This document shows, piece by piece, positions 53,701-63,504 of a DNA stretch of 64,000 nucleotides (position 1 is its first letter; each line of letters opens with the position of its first letter). Position numbers and translations under genes: made by a program. The stretch spans positions 13,996,288 to 14,060,287 of the forward strand of contig NC_092676.1 in assembly GCF_964355755.1 (NCBI RefSeq). Reading direction: 5' to 3'. A model generated the notes under the pieces. It had not been told where the DNA came from, ran no database searches, and saw nothing but the letters and a program-made list of their open reading frames with translations. The DNA comes from Antedon mediterranea. Taxonomy: Eukaryota; Echinodermata; Crinoidea; Comatulida; Antedonidae.

Positions 53701-56700
53701 CAAGACATTTAAAAGAGCGTGCATCTATATTCTACATATCAACATTTCTTCTACACATTAATATGTTGTTTCTCAGACAATTTTCATCCGAAATTGCTAT
53801 CTTTGTCTTTCATTTTGATGACGTCATCATGTTAAAATTGGAATAAAAGGCGAGTCCCATATGTAGTAGTGTATACTGTAGGCCTACATACTTGGGACAC
53901 AAAACAGAGAGAACACTGACAACAATGTTCTTGATCTTCAGATGATAATAGCATATAATTCTTTTTTCTGTGTGCATTTCTATATATAAATTTATGTAAG
54001 GGCAAAATTCGGTAAATCGCGCGTTTTTTCTAGAATGTTTACTCGATGGTATATAAAGTTGGTTAGAATCTCGGTACTGATTTAAACCACCAGATGTAAC
54101 CCTGTTTACTAATTAAATTGAGTTAGATAATTAGTTATTGACAATTAAAACGAATTTAGGTTCAACGGTTTGCCCCAAATAGGGATGTTTTCCTACCGTA
54201 GTATACACTGTCTAATGGATGCCCTCTTAAAAAATACCTGCACACAATAATACGAGGATGCTTCGCATTTTTCTATCTCCTCCTACGATAATTGTTTTTA
54301 ATAGCTGAAAACCGGTTGAACACCTGTGCTGAGACAGCTTCATTGGCTTCCGGTAATGTAGTGTCTGGATTGGGAGACTAAGGGGTTAAGGGAGATCGAT
54401 ATAACCACATGGTTGGTATGGTAATCTGTATGTATACGTTGTACACAATGAAAGATGCAATAAATATACACATAAGATATAACAGGTAACACAGAGAATT
54501 ACCTTCAAGATCCTGCCTTTTGTTTTCAAAGCTCTTCATAATTCTTCATCTAAGTTCATTTCTGAACTTATTCAACCTTATGTTCCTAAGCGGTCTCTGA
54601 GATCTAGATCTGAGTCTCTTCTTGCCCATATATTTCATCCTTCCACTAAGTTTTATGGAAATCGTTCATTTTCTTCGGCATCCGTTTATCTATGGAATGC
54701 GTTGCCTATTGAAATCCGTCAGGCTACTTCCACCAGTGTCTTCAAATCTCTCATCAAAACCCACCTTTTTAATTTGTAATTTTTCTAAATTTTCTGTCTT
54801 TGTAAAGCGCATTGAGGCTTTCAGCATAATGCGCTATAAGTACCAGTTATTATTATTATTAACAGCTCGAGTACAGTATCATAATGTTGAAGACCGGCCG
54901 ATTTTCTTAAAAAAATACTATTTTGATAGATTTAATATACGTTTATACAAATGTATTGATTTGCGATGAATGGAACATTCCAATCTCTCAGACTCAGACT
55001 TCGGCATCCGTTTATCTATGGAATGCGTTGCCTATTGAAATCCGTCAGGCTACTTCCACCAGTGTCTTCAAATCTCTCCTCAAAACCCACCTTTTTAATT
55101 TGTAATTTTTCTAAATTTTCTGTCTTTGTAAAGCGCATTGAGGCTTTCAGCATAATGCGCTATATGTACCAGTTATTATTATTATTAACAGCTCGAGTAC
55201 AGTATCATAATGTTGAAGACAGGCCGATTTTCTAAAAAAAATACTATTTTGATAGATTTAATATACGTTTATACAAATGTATTGATTTGTGATGAATGGA
55301 ACATTCCAATCTCTCAGACTTCCAGTTTGTAGGTAAATTTATGGGCCCTTTGAGAATAAACTTAAAACTGAGATATAGTATTGCAATACTTTGACAATAT
55401 TGTAAATACTGTACGTAAATAACCATTTTTGGTCGTCATTTGAATCGAAATTTTCTTACTGTGAATGTGGTTACTGTTTATTGTATTAATTAGTAATTAT
55501 AAAAAATATAAACGTCGTAGTGGTGTATCGTTACATGTACTTTACTATTTCAATCGACTATAACAGAAACAAATGAAACAATTTTCACAATTGATGTTTC
55601 ATTTAAGTAATTTAATTAGTATCTTGTCTAGTACAAAAGCGCGTCTCTTACAAATATTTTTGTGCCAGATATTTATCAACTAGTATAGTGCATTAATATT
55701 TAGTCTGTCACAAGTCCTCTCACATTTTCAACATTTGAAAACCGCAGGATAAAATCTTTTAAAAAGTTTTTTCACAATTCTAAACTTTGCAAATACACTC
55801 TTACCCTACAAATTGAATTAAAAAAAGCTTTGCACATCGATTTTGAGAAAAGAAAACAATTGTCGCAGCATGCTTGTATTTAGTTTAAAAGTTTTGAATA
55901 CGCCTGGGCCTATACCAAAGTTTTGTCTGCTGTCAGCTGTAAGGATAATTAGGAATTTAAATACCAGTGCAAGTTCACTCAATAAATACTGGACAACTTA
56001 CTAATTAAAATCAAAAGACACTTTAAACATATCAATTGGGAAAGTTGTCACTAAATCACTTTGTATAATTTCGTTTTTAAGTTTTTGAATACGATTATAG
56101 CGAAGTTACGACCGTCAGCTGTAATAATAATAAAAATATTTTCCAAAACATGTATGATTAAAAGAAATAAACATGAGACTAGAGTAATCTACTACCACAG
56201 TATTAATGTTTAATTAATTTGTCTTTAGGATGACTTATGGTAGGTTTGACACAAAAACCTCCATTACAATAAATATAAAGATTGTCACTGGCTTTCATTT
56301 AATGTATGATTTAGCTACGACAAGTAGTTCACGAGATGGCATTTATTGTAAATAAAAAATGAATGAAAATAAGTATTTTCTAAAGTTATGAATGAAAATA
56401 CTGATTTTTTGTTAAAAATCGCAAAAAATGCTATCTCGTAAACTACTTGTTGTAGAATGCTAAATCATACATTAAATGAAAGCCTTTCCCCTATGTTTCA
56501 TAATTTTTTGGGATTTTATTTCTGTTACACCAGCTTGTTGAAAATAAGCACTTTCTTATCAGTGAGGGATAGTTGAAATTACACAGTAAAATCTCTATTC
56601 TTTTGTACACAAATTTTGTAAATAGAGAGGCATTTAAAAAAAACTATGAAAAATAAACAGTGTGGTAAGAAATGTTATCAGATGACTAAATATAGGTAAT

Positions 56701-59700
56701 ATAACTTGAATTTTACATTTCTAGTATTTTTATTCAACTTCAGAATTTTATTTTCATGCTATAACAAAAATTATCCACCGTATATCCACCATTTTTTTTA
56801 CCTTCTTCTAGGGAGTCACAACACATGTTATTACATTAGGTTAAACTACCTAACTACTGAAAAAGTCTTTATGGTTTCTATAGTAGAATTTTGCCAAATT
56901 TTGTATTTGACCATTTTAAGGGAATGTTTTTTCGTCTTGATTTCTATTACAAATATTTGATTTATGTACAATTAACCAGATATTATATTTAAAATTCATG
57001 TACCTGAGATTTAATGTTCCATTACAATGAATATAAACATTATCATTGGCTTTCATTTAATGTATGATTTAGCATTCTATTACAAGTAGTTTACGAGGTA
57101 GCAATTTTGTTGTGATTTTTACCCAAAAAAGAATAAAATCAGTATTTTACATATACAAGCTGTAATTGTAAAACAAATTTAAATTTCTGTTTTTAAAAGT
57201 TGTTTGAAAAAAATTAAAGCAAATGTTACAAAAATATTTGTTATTCATTAAAATAAAAAAATTAAATATTACACAAAAATTGACAAAATTAGATTATTAT
57301 CGATATATTTTGTAGAATAATGACTCAAATGACTTTTAATGATAATCAAAGTGTAGTATGATTCATCAGTTTTACATTTAGCCTAATTGCAAAACAATTG
57401 ATGCTTTTCATCAAATACTGTACCATAAAATAAAGATATTAGTAAAATTACATGAAAAAATAGGTCATTGACCTGTGACCCAAAAGTGCATCACCAGAAT
57501 CACGAAAGAATTGGATTTTCAGATGTACCAAAGTATGTCTCTCAAAAATCATATTAAGACCAATGCTAAAATTCGTACTGGACTAAGTTATTGTAGGTTC
57601 TATTAAACTTGTATACTCTTTTAAAAAATCTATTTCCACAGACTGCAGTTACTAGTTGACAGTGTTGCCGAGCAGTTCATTAACGAAGGCCTCATGGTCA
57701 GGGAATATGATCATGTGAAAATTCATGCAACATTGATAAATAGTTTATTCAACAGAGATAGTGAGCTTGGAAATCATGAAAAAGTTTATAGTAAGAACCA
57801 GAAGATAAGAAAATCTTTTGATGCACGGGTTATTCTTGAGGTAAAATCATGTTTTATTTTATAGAATTTTATGGATTATTTAAATCGTAAAATTGTCCCC
57901 CTGAAAAAATAAAATTTTTGTTGAATAGTACATTTTATTGTCACTATGACCAAAAAATTGGATCAGACAGAAAATGTAATTTAAAGCAAAGAATTCGATG
58001 CCATCCAATGGGGTGCCATCCAATGGGATTTTGGTTGAATTTAATCATTTATTGTCAACCGCTAAGAATAGTCTACAAGCAACAATTCAACTGGATCGGA
58101 CATGTAATTAGAAAAGAAAATGAAGATCCTGCAAAAATTCTTACTTTTACACAACACAAAGTAAACGAAGTGGTCGGTAGATACCATCAGTACTTGATAG
58201 AGCTGTACAACAAAGTCAACTTACTAGATGCAACTTCATTGGAGCCTGCTTCAAAAGAAATTTATAATTTCCAGCTATGTTTAAACTGTATATATGTTTT
58301 ATAGTTGTTGACTGTGCAATTTGGTAATATAGTCACTCTCGAGTCTCATATACATTTAAAAGTAACTTCACATCCAAATGCCAATGTCAATGGCTACCAG
58401 ATCTCATAGAGACGGTTATTTGAACCAGTACCAGAAAACCATATAACAATTTGAATTGGAACTTAGCAAAAGTGTAATTTATATCATGCGGCAAAAAAAT
58501 GGCATGTTTTACAGACAGTTTCACGTGCATGCACGTTTAACACTTTAAAATGCGAAAAATCAATTTCTAATCAACTTTCTACATGTCTCATTTTTAGCAT
58601 GTAAACATTTCCAAGCGTGCTCAAATTCTTACGCTTGCGGTGTGCATGTAGCACTAAAAATATCTTTTTTTCGCGTGAATTATGGTTTTCCAGCTCTAGT
58701 AATTTTTACCAACTTTTAAACAATTTCAACTTAAAATCACGTCATACGAGCACTTCAAAGTGGACAATCCTCTTGCCTTTTTGATGAAAAAGTTCAAAAA
58801 GTTTTCAAAATTATGCGTTTTTTTAAACAGTCATAGATTCTAAACTAAATGGTGGAGTTTATTTTTATTACATATTCTGGAAGTTGAGTTGTAGATATCG
58901 GATCATACATCAATATGACTAACTGGACATTGTGACGTCATTATATGTCCACTCGAATATAAAATAGAGGATTTTTGTCTCTTTCGCCATAGCTTATCAC
59001 ATTTAATAGAGCGCATCTCCACCTATCCGTATTCCATTTTTCCCCATATTTTGATATTGTCTAGGGCAATTTCATCATCTCAATCGCATCATGTGCAAAA
59101 GCGTGTATAACTCGGGTCATTTCAATATGTTATAGCATATAAGTGATACTAATCATTAAATGTTTTCTGGAAGCTGTTGAATTCTAGATACGAATTCATG
59201 TACAAATTTTGCGCATCGGATGCTGTGACATCATCATATGGCCAGTTCAATTATCAAAGTCGTATTTTCTTATTTTTCGTCATAGTTGACATTTAAAAGA
59301 GCACGTTTCCATATTCTATCTTTCCAAATTTGTTAAACATGTTGATATGTTGTTGCTCAGATAAGTCCTTTCCAAAATTGCTATTTATCTTTTTCATGAC
59401 TGCATAATGTTAAAAATTGGAAAAAAAGGCGGGTCCTGTTTTCACCTATTCTGCACTGTATGTAGTATGTATACAATATATAGTGCATACTGTATATACT
59501 TAGACACAAAATAGGCGGCACACTAACATTTTATTTTCTTCAGGTCACAAGGGCATAATGTGCGCAATATTCTAACGTATAACATGCATGTGGCGTTTTC
59601 GCGGCGGATAACCTAACTCGTCCATAGTGACGAGTTCAAATCTAGTAATTGTTTGTTTCGTTTTTTATCTCTATGGAAGTGATTAACTTGGTCAAAACTA

Positions 59701-60581
59701 CAAAATGGCCTATAAATATATTAATATTCATTTTTTCATGTTTTTGGAGGACAATGCATCTTTAATATATAAAAAACAGTTTGTCTTTAAAGTATGTAAA
59801 ATGGATACAAATATTTCAAACATAATCAAACTAACTATTGTATTTTCTCCATTTTTATACTGATTGTGAATGCATTCTATAACACATATTTTACAATATA
59901 ACTTGTCTCACTAGTAACCCAATAAAATTACATACTTAATATGATAATAATATATCCATAGATACAAGTGAGGATTTGAAACCTTATTTTAAACTACTGT
60001 TTGTTTAAAAAACCTGAACAGAAACAAACAAATAAGAATTTACATAATACTTCAATAATGTTACTTTTGATAGATAAAAAAAACATGAAAAAATGAGGAT
60101 TAATATTAATCAGATGTTGAATAGGCCATTTTGCAGTTTCACTAAAGTTAACAACAAAAATAATCATTTCGCTTATAAAAAGTCAAAAGAAATGGTTAAT
60201 TTTAACCAGAAACCAATTTCTGACAGACAATAAGTATATTTTGCTTTAACTTACTCTTTTTTCAGGTAGATATTAAAATGGAATATTCAACACCAAATTG
60301 TATGTATTTTTTAGGGGGGACAATATATCTTTAAAGATAATGTTGTAAATTAAGGCCTTCAATGTAATAGTAAAAGTTTTAACATTTTGGTCATGCTCCA
60401 AATGTGTACACCTATATTAATTTAGAAGTGCAAATGGTACAATGTTATTTATAATGTTGATTTGCAGATATTTGGTGATTGTAATTTGTCAACATGTGAT
60501 CTTGCTGAAATGCACATTTCAATAAGAGGGACCAAGTCTACAAACTACTATTGTAATGAAGCTGTTATAACTTTATGTTAA
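44779..60581 (+). CDS. ASCC1: ASCC1: activating signal cointegrator 1 complex subunit 1 (8 coding exons)
   Basis: Coding exons: 44781-44889, 45421-45621, 47392-47570, 48077-48166, 49724-49770, 50671-50790, 57642-57840, 60468-60581. All introns are GT-AG and phases join without a break to give 352 residues, close to the usual roughly 357-400. A KH domain occupies about residues 55-103 (GYIIGKKGETRKRIE, with the G-x-x-G loop at 75-78). The rest is the AKAP7/LigT-like 2H phosphoesterase fold, with both signature boxes: H179-L-T181 in exon 4 and H277-A-T279 in exon 7. QPFTHFLSI and LEYMNDDP are also family hallmarks. ASCC1 belongs to the ASC-1 complex with ASCC2, ASCC3 and TRIP4, in transcription coactivation and alkylation-damage repair in the nucleus. 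The ATG follows a good acceptor (tttttcag|caATG), so at least one 5' UTR exon lies upstream. A poly(A) candidate ATTAAA is at 60823-60828. Confidence 0.95.
44781..44889 (+). CDS. ASCC1: ASCC1 coding exon 1
   Basis: Residues 1-36 (MDVLKPPIVNVGGRFYRKIL ...). ATG two bases after an acceptor at 44778; donor ATAG|GTAAAT; ends in phase 1. Confidence 0.93.
45421..45621 (+). CDS. ASCC1: ASCC1 coding exon 2 (KH domain)
   Basis: Acceptor cctatttag|AG; residues 37-103 with the KH domain and its GKKG loop; donor ATAA|GTAGGT; ends in phase 1. Reading through the donor would meet no stop for some 60 nt, so the splice was placed by homology to the VI(T) junction and by the phase of exon 3. Confidence 0.92.
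45645..45790 (+). repeat. Dispersed repeat C, copy 1 (ASCC1 intron 2)
   Basis: ctatatataaatttatgtaa, ttcggtaaatc, actcgatggtatataaagtt and gaatggaacattccaatctc. The first blocks recur at 53982-54085, the last at 54964-54988 and 55291-55315. Confidence 0.65.
45791..47391. other. ASCC1: Rest of ASCC1 intron 2
   Basis: Intronic. The notable content is the minisatellite at 46325-46860; the rest is unremarkable AT-rich sequence. Confidence 0.6.
46325..46860. repeat. ~54-bp minisatellite with an inverted start
   Basis: Units of gtaaccaccggctaactctg, gtaaccaccagtgaatcaag and t(c/a)tcctcagtctaagc repeat along 46440-46860. The first part (46325-46435) carries the same words inverted (ccggtggttac, ttgactgaggg, tactggtggttac), so the array begins with a palindromic switch at about 46435-46440. 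It sits in ASCC1 intron 2. Confidence 0.85.
47392..47570 (+). CDS. ASCC1: ASCC1 coding exon 3
   Basis: Acceptor tatcctag|CA; residues 104-163, including AAARDRINLLVESARRRQPF, the join between KH and 2H domains; donor CAG|GTAACA; phase 0. Confidence 0.93.
48077..48166 (+). CDS. ASCC1: ASCC1 coding exon 4 (first 2H motif)
   Basis: Acceptor cttaaag|TCT; residues 164-193 with HLHLTLGTMVLMNKHEV; donor GTG|GTAAGT; phase 0. Confidence 0.93.
48467..49526. mobile_element. Non-autonomous hAT-like element in ASCC1 intron 4
   Basis: Ends CAGGCCCGTAGCGAGG (left) and, inverted, CAGGGCCGTAGCCAGG (right), with agtag on both outer sides (48462-48466, 49527-49531); the full 8-bp duplication is not perfect. 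Poly-G/C tracts lie just inside both ends. The inner 48600-48920 is homologous to 37085-37400 of the element in the FLYWCH gene. Frames inside (48532-48825, 49083-49424, both -) have no transposase motif. Confidence 0.78.
49724..49770 (+). CDS. ASCC1: ASCC1 coding exon 5
   Basis: A 47-nt microexon: acceptor tattgtag|GAT; residues 194-208 (DKAINLLEKCRTSII) plus two bases; donor AAG|GTAGTA. Placed by phase and by homology to the helix after the first 2H motif. Confidence 0.88.
50671..50790 (+). CDS. ASCC1: ASCC1 coding exon 6
   Basis: Acceptor ttgattgtag|T; residues 209-248, with LSGLEYMNDDPAEVDVLYCK; donor ACAA|GTATGC; phase 2. Followed by the 6.85-kb intron 6. Confidence 0.93.
50791..52484. 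other. ASCC1: First part of ASCC1 intron 6, nothing recognised
   Basis: AT-rich intron without a supported element or exon. Confidence 0.5.
52590..53340 (-). pseudogene. hAT-transposase / ZMYM-like protein fragment
   Basis: Lies antisense in ASCC1 intron 6. The - strand reading from about 53320 gives DHIIKVDCYSIIMDETFDCA (the 'DET.D' acidic motif), a stop, a frameshift, then VSRGQGYDGASNMSGRYNGL, ALYVHCSNHCLNLVLVGAF and LKRLSETRWAHCDSLRTIEK (52607-53059). The DGAsnMsG, HC.aH.LnL and L.eTRW motifs are the core of hAT transposases and the ZMYM1-like proteins derived from them. It lacks the N-terminus and dimerisation end and contains stops. The source could be an autonomous hAT, but nothing ties it to the two hAT elements seen here. 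Confidence 0.8.
53435..53880 (-). repeat. Dispersed repeat family B, copy in ASCC1 intron 6
   Basis: Inverse of 40075-40410. Three CRE-like tgacgtca(t) words occur at about 53464, 53640 and 53819. Ends with 'gcgagtcccatatgtagtag'. Confidence 0.7.
53982..54085 (+). repeat. Dispersed repeat C, copy 2
   Basis: About 80% match by eye to 45645-45740: ctatatataaatttatgtaa, attcggtaaatc, actcgatggtatataaagtt. Confidence 0.6.
54490..54860 (+). pseudogene. LINE RT C-terminus and 3' tail, copy 1
   Basis: The + strand reading FKILPFVFKALHNSSSKFIS, then VPKRSLRSRSESLLAHI, YLWNALPIEIRQATSTSVFK and LIKTHLFNL-stop at 54776-54778 is the LINE C-terminal signature. It is followed by the GCGCATTGAGGC ... GCGCTATAAG hairpin tail and (tta)n. 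Only the last 120 codons or so remain. Lies in ASCC1 intron 6. Confidence 0.7.
54673..55321 (+). repeat. Tandem duplication, 326-bp period, of the LINE 3' end
   Basis: 54673-54998 and 54999-55321 are near-identical copies, about five differences seen (for example atcaaaa/ctcaaaa, gaccggcc/gacaggcc). Each contains the RT C-terminus from cttcggcatccg, the hairpin tail, (tta)n and a segment ending 'gaatggaacattccaatctc'. The duplication crosses the LINE boundary, so it happened after insertion. Confidence 0.88.
55800..57590 (+). repeat. Dispersed repeat family A, longest copy (ASCC1 intron 6)
   Basis: Starts near caattgtcgcagcatgcttg and ends near gtatgtctctcaaaaatc, only about 50 bp before exon 7. 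It has internal repetition: the 'aatgtatgattta' plus 'actacttgt(c/t)gtag'-type block occurs near 56305-56340, 56435-56475 and 57055-57100. No coding frame. Boundaries approximate; it may be two overlapping copies. Confidence 0.7.
57642..57840 (+). CDS. ASCC1: ASCC1 coding exon 7 (second 2H motif)
   Basis: Acceptor tttccacag|ACT; residues 249-315: LQLLVDSVAEQFINEGLMVR, then VKIHATLINSLF (H277-A-T279) and SFDARVILE; donor GAG|GTAAAA; phase 0. Confidence 0.93.
58060..58305 (+). pseudogene. LINE C-terminal relic (WIGHVIRKE motif)
   Basis: The frame 57918-58304 contains QQFNWIGHVIRKENEDPAKI, LTFTQHKVNEVVGRYHQYLI and a helix to the stop at about 58302. '..W.GHv.R......P..i.......G.R' is the segment after the RT in several LINE groups. 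No RT motif accompanies it. Relic in ASCC1 intron 7. Confidence 0.5.
58850..59470 (-). repeat. Dispersed repeat family B, copy in ASCC1 intron 7
   Basis: Inverse of the 2105/40075 copies, partly doubled. Blocks 'gacattgtgacgtcattata' (58925), 'agatacgaattcatgtacaa' (59185) and 'gctgtgacatcatcatatgg' (59221) recur in family order. Confidence 0.65.
59500..60467. other. ASCC1: Rest of ASCC1 intron 7
   Basis: AT-rich intron; nothing recognised. Confidence 0.5.
60468..60581 (+). CDS. ASCC1: ASCC1 coding exon 8 (last)
   Basis: Acceptor gatttgcag|ATA; residues 316-352 (IFGDCNLSTCDLAEMHISIR ... ITLC) and stop TAA at 60579-60581. The EMHIS block matches the family's C-terminal I-H-I-S strand. Confidence 0.92.
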   Translation: MFGDCNLSTCDLAEMHISIRGTKSTNYYCNEAVITLC

Positions 60582-60848
60582 CAATCGGGGCGGGGGTGGG
60601 GTACAAAGTGTCCAAAAGGCACACACATAAAAGGCCACATTTCAATTTCATAGCACTCTTAATACAGAGGCATAATTGTATCAGTCATATAATTGTATCC
60701 GAGGTTAATTATTCTAAATCTAACAATAACATTGAAAATCAACAAGTGTTCATTGTAACGTATCAAATGACGACGATTGAAGTTCTTCTACAGTATTATA
60801 TATTTTAAAGTTCCATTTTATGATTAAATGTATATCTTGCAATTTGTT

Positions 60849-60897
60849 CTTTCTTTGGTCCTTTTGTTATGTTTTAAAGTTCTTTTTTTTTTTTAAG
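60849..60897. repeat. Short inverted repeat, left of gypsy fragment
   Basis: The word tttggtccttttgttatgtt and the following ttaaagttctttttt match the inverse of 62697-62747 with a few differences. Confidence 0.5.
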
Positions 60898-62697
60898 TTT
60901 TCTTTTTTTTTAAACAAAATATTTACATGTCCAACCGATGGTGGCTTGCTGGTGCGTCCGCTTCTGGTTATGTAAGCTGGTGGTTCGGTGGTATCAGGTT
61001 TAGCCTTGGTTGGTGTTTTCTGTTTGGAGATGGTTATTTCCGGTGATGATGGTTTGGTCTCGGTGGTTGTTGGATGGGTGTTATAATCATATGTGAGATC
61101 TGGTTTAAAGTATCTGTTTGCTGATAAGATCTGTTTTAAGTTCTTTTCTGTTTCTGCGATATTTCTTTCCATTGTGTTCTACTACATAAGATTGTGGTGT
61201 ATTGTGATTACAATTACTGTTGCTGGTTGCCATTTTTTTTTTATCCTGGCAGAGGTATTACTCTTACTGAATCTCCTGGTGCCAAAGCTGTAAGTGAGTT
61301 GCCATGTTTTTTTTTGTCATAGTAGTGTTTTGGCTGTAGGAAGCAGGTTTTGTGGTCTTCGTCCCATTAGTAATTGAGCGGGTGATAATTTACAGCTTGC
61401 TAGTGGTGGTGTTCTGTAATCTAGCAAGGCTAGATTTTTGTCATTGCTCTTCTTCCATAGTTGTTTTACTGTCTGTACAGCTCTCTCTACCTCACCGTTT
61501 GATTGAGGGTAGTATGTTGAAGAAGTGCTGTGCTGTATATCGTAGTCTTTGCAGAATTTGGTAAACTCTGCTGATGAGTATTGCAGACCATTATCTGTTC
61601 TTATTTTTTTGGGTATCCCGTGCCGACTGAATTGTTTCTTTAAGTTGTCTATGACCGTGGCGCTATCAGTTTTCTGTCTACTTCGATGTACTTTGAGTAG
61701 TAATCGATGGTTATTATGTAGTCTTGTCGATCAAATTCAAAGAGGTCACTTGCTACTTCATTCCATGGTAATTCTGGTAGTTTATATGATTTAAGTGGTT
61801 CAGTGTGTTGACTAATTCTTCCACTTGTACGCTCATACCGGGCCAATACAGAGATTCGCGTGCCCGCTGTTTGCATTTTAGTATGCCCTGATGGGATGAA
61901 TGTATTTGGTTAAGCATGTTTGATCTCATGCTTGGTGTAACGACAATATGCATTCCTTTGTATACTATTCCATCTGCAACTGACAGATCATCTCTTGCGG
62001 TCCAGTATTGCCTAATTGCATGTGGTGTCTCTTCTTTTGTGTCTGGCCATCCTTTGAGGATCATGCTGTGCAGTTCGTTTAGTTCTTTGTCTGTACAACT
62101 TTGAAATTCAGCATACCTGACTGGTGATACTGCTATGTATAGTCTGTCATGTTAATTGTGATCGGTTTGATATCTGGTTCTGTGTCTGGTAAGTTAGCAC
62201 GGCTTAGTGTGTCACTGATCGCAATTTCTTTGCCTGGTCTGTATGTTACATTAAGGTCATACGGTTGTAGTCTTACCAGCATGTTTTGAAGTCTCATTGG
62301 GGCGGAGAGTATTGGTTTTGAATATATAGCTTGCAGTGGCTTGTGGTCACTTTCTATTGTTACTTGGTTTCCAAACACATAGTGATGAAACTTCTTGCAA
62401 CTCTGCACTATATTGCCAGCATTTCTTTTTCTATTTGTGCATATCTGCACTCTGTTGGAGTTAGTGCTCTTGAAGTGTACGCAACTGGATGTCCTTGCAA
62501 TGGCACACCACCCAGCGCATAGCTGCTTGCATCACATTGTATGGTCACTTCTTTTCGCTGATCGAAGTAAGCTAGTACAGGTGTAGTGCTGTACATTTGT
62601 AGTAACTTGTCAAAACTTTGTTGTTGTGGCTTGTCCCAGTAGAAGTCTGTATCTTTGCTGGTAACTTTTCTGAGTGGTGCATCCACTTCACTAAGAT
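60867..62697 (-). pseudogene. Ty3/gypsy pol: RNase H and integrase, 5'-truncated
   Basis: Read on the - strand from 62697. End of the RT connection with RNase H: VTIQCDASSYALGG, TSRALTPTECRYAQIEKEML, FGNQVTIESDHKPLQAIYSK, DTLSRANLPDTEP (62686-62133). Integrase zinc-binding part (MLNQIHSSHQGILKCKQRAR, 62064-61753). Catalytic core with ITIDYYSKYIEV (first Asp), IRTDNGLQYSSAEF (second Asp) and YYPQSNGEVERAVQTV (Glu), then LLMGRRPQNLLP. C-terminus to 60867 with YITRSGRTSKPPSVGHVN. Frame changes near 62100, 61870 and 61650 and a stop near 61320 break it. No gag, protease, RT palm or LTR is seen, so it is not a mobile unit. Confidence 0.82.
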
Positions 62698-62747
62698 TAG
62701 GTATAATTTTTTTTTAAAGAACTTTAAAAAATAACAAAAAGACTAAA
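62697..62747. repeat. Short inverted repeat, right of gypsy fragment
   Basis: ttttttaaagaactttaaaa and aataacaaaaagactaaag, the inverse of 60849-60897. The gypsy frame ends exactly here. Confidence 0.5.
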
Positions 62748-63504
62748 GGCACATAAATACGGCAAATTTGTTCTACTTTTTAAAATGATGCAACGTAAAA
62801 ATGGTAAACAATAATGTTAATAAACGAAATGAAATAATATAACTTTTTCTTTAATTAGCAATTTGAGTACAAAAGGTTTGAGGTGTGGAGTATGTAGATA
62901 TGGCCTATGGGACCCCGAAATGGCAATTCTTAAGTGACGGGTCCTGTTCAATTTTAGGGGGGAGCCACCCAAATTATCCCTAAAATTGAATTTAATTAGC
63001 ATATCGAGTACATCGATCAAACCAATTCTAAAATGTTCTTTTAACTATCAGGAATCAAGATCCATATTTATAATTCTTAAGTGACCAATCCTGTGCTAAA
63101 TTAACTTAAGAACGCACTTAATTAGTGCTAATTAGACTTTTATTGCCGTTACGCAATAAATTTGGTAGTAGTTGCTGTTTCTAAAACGCAGTAGACAAAC
63201 AACAATTCCACAGTACGAACATCAGGTATATTCGTTTTATTTTAGCTGGCTTAACACAATACCACTGCTTACCGGCAAGCTGGCTTAACAATACCACTGC
63301 TTGCATCGGTTATAACCTTCAATCTACGTTAACACTGTTTTATACACTGTAACACTTGTCCAACTGGTAAACAGTAACTTACTAACATAGATTCTGCATC
63401 TCCGTTGCCTTTTATAAGCGGACACATTTGTTATGCAAATTAACAACTTTACGGCTGACTATAGCCAACAACACCGCATGGTGTATAACAATATAGTCTG
63501 AGAA
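62748..63504. other. Gene-free stretch with short duplications
   Basis: aattcttaagtgac occurs at about 62925 and 63075. A roughly 40-bp block (agctggcttaacacaatacc / actgcttaccggc) is repeated in tandem at 63244-63302. No gene. Confidence 0.5.
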
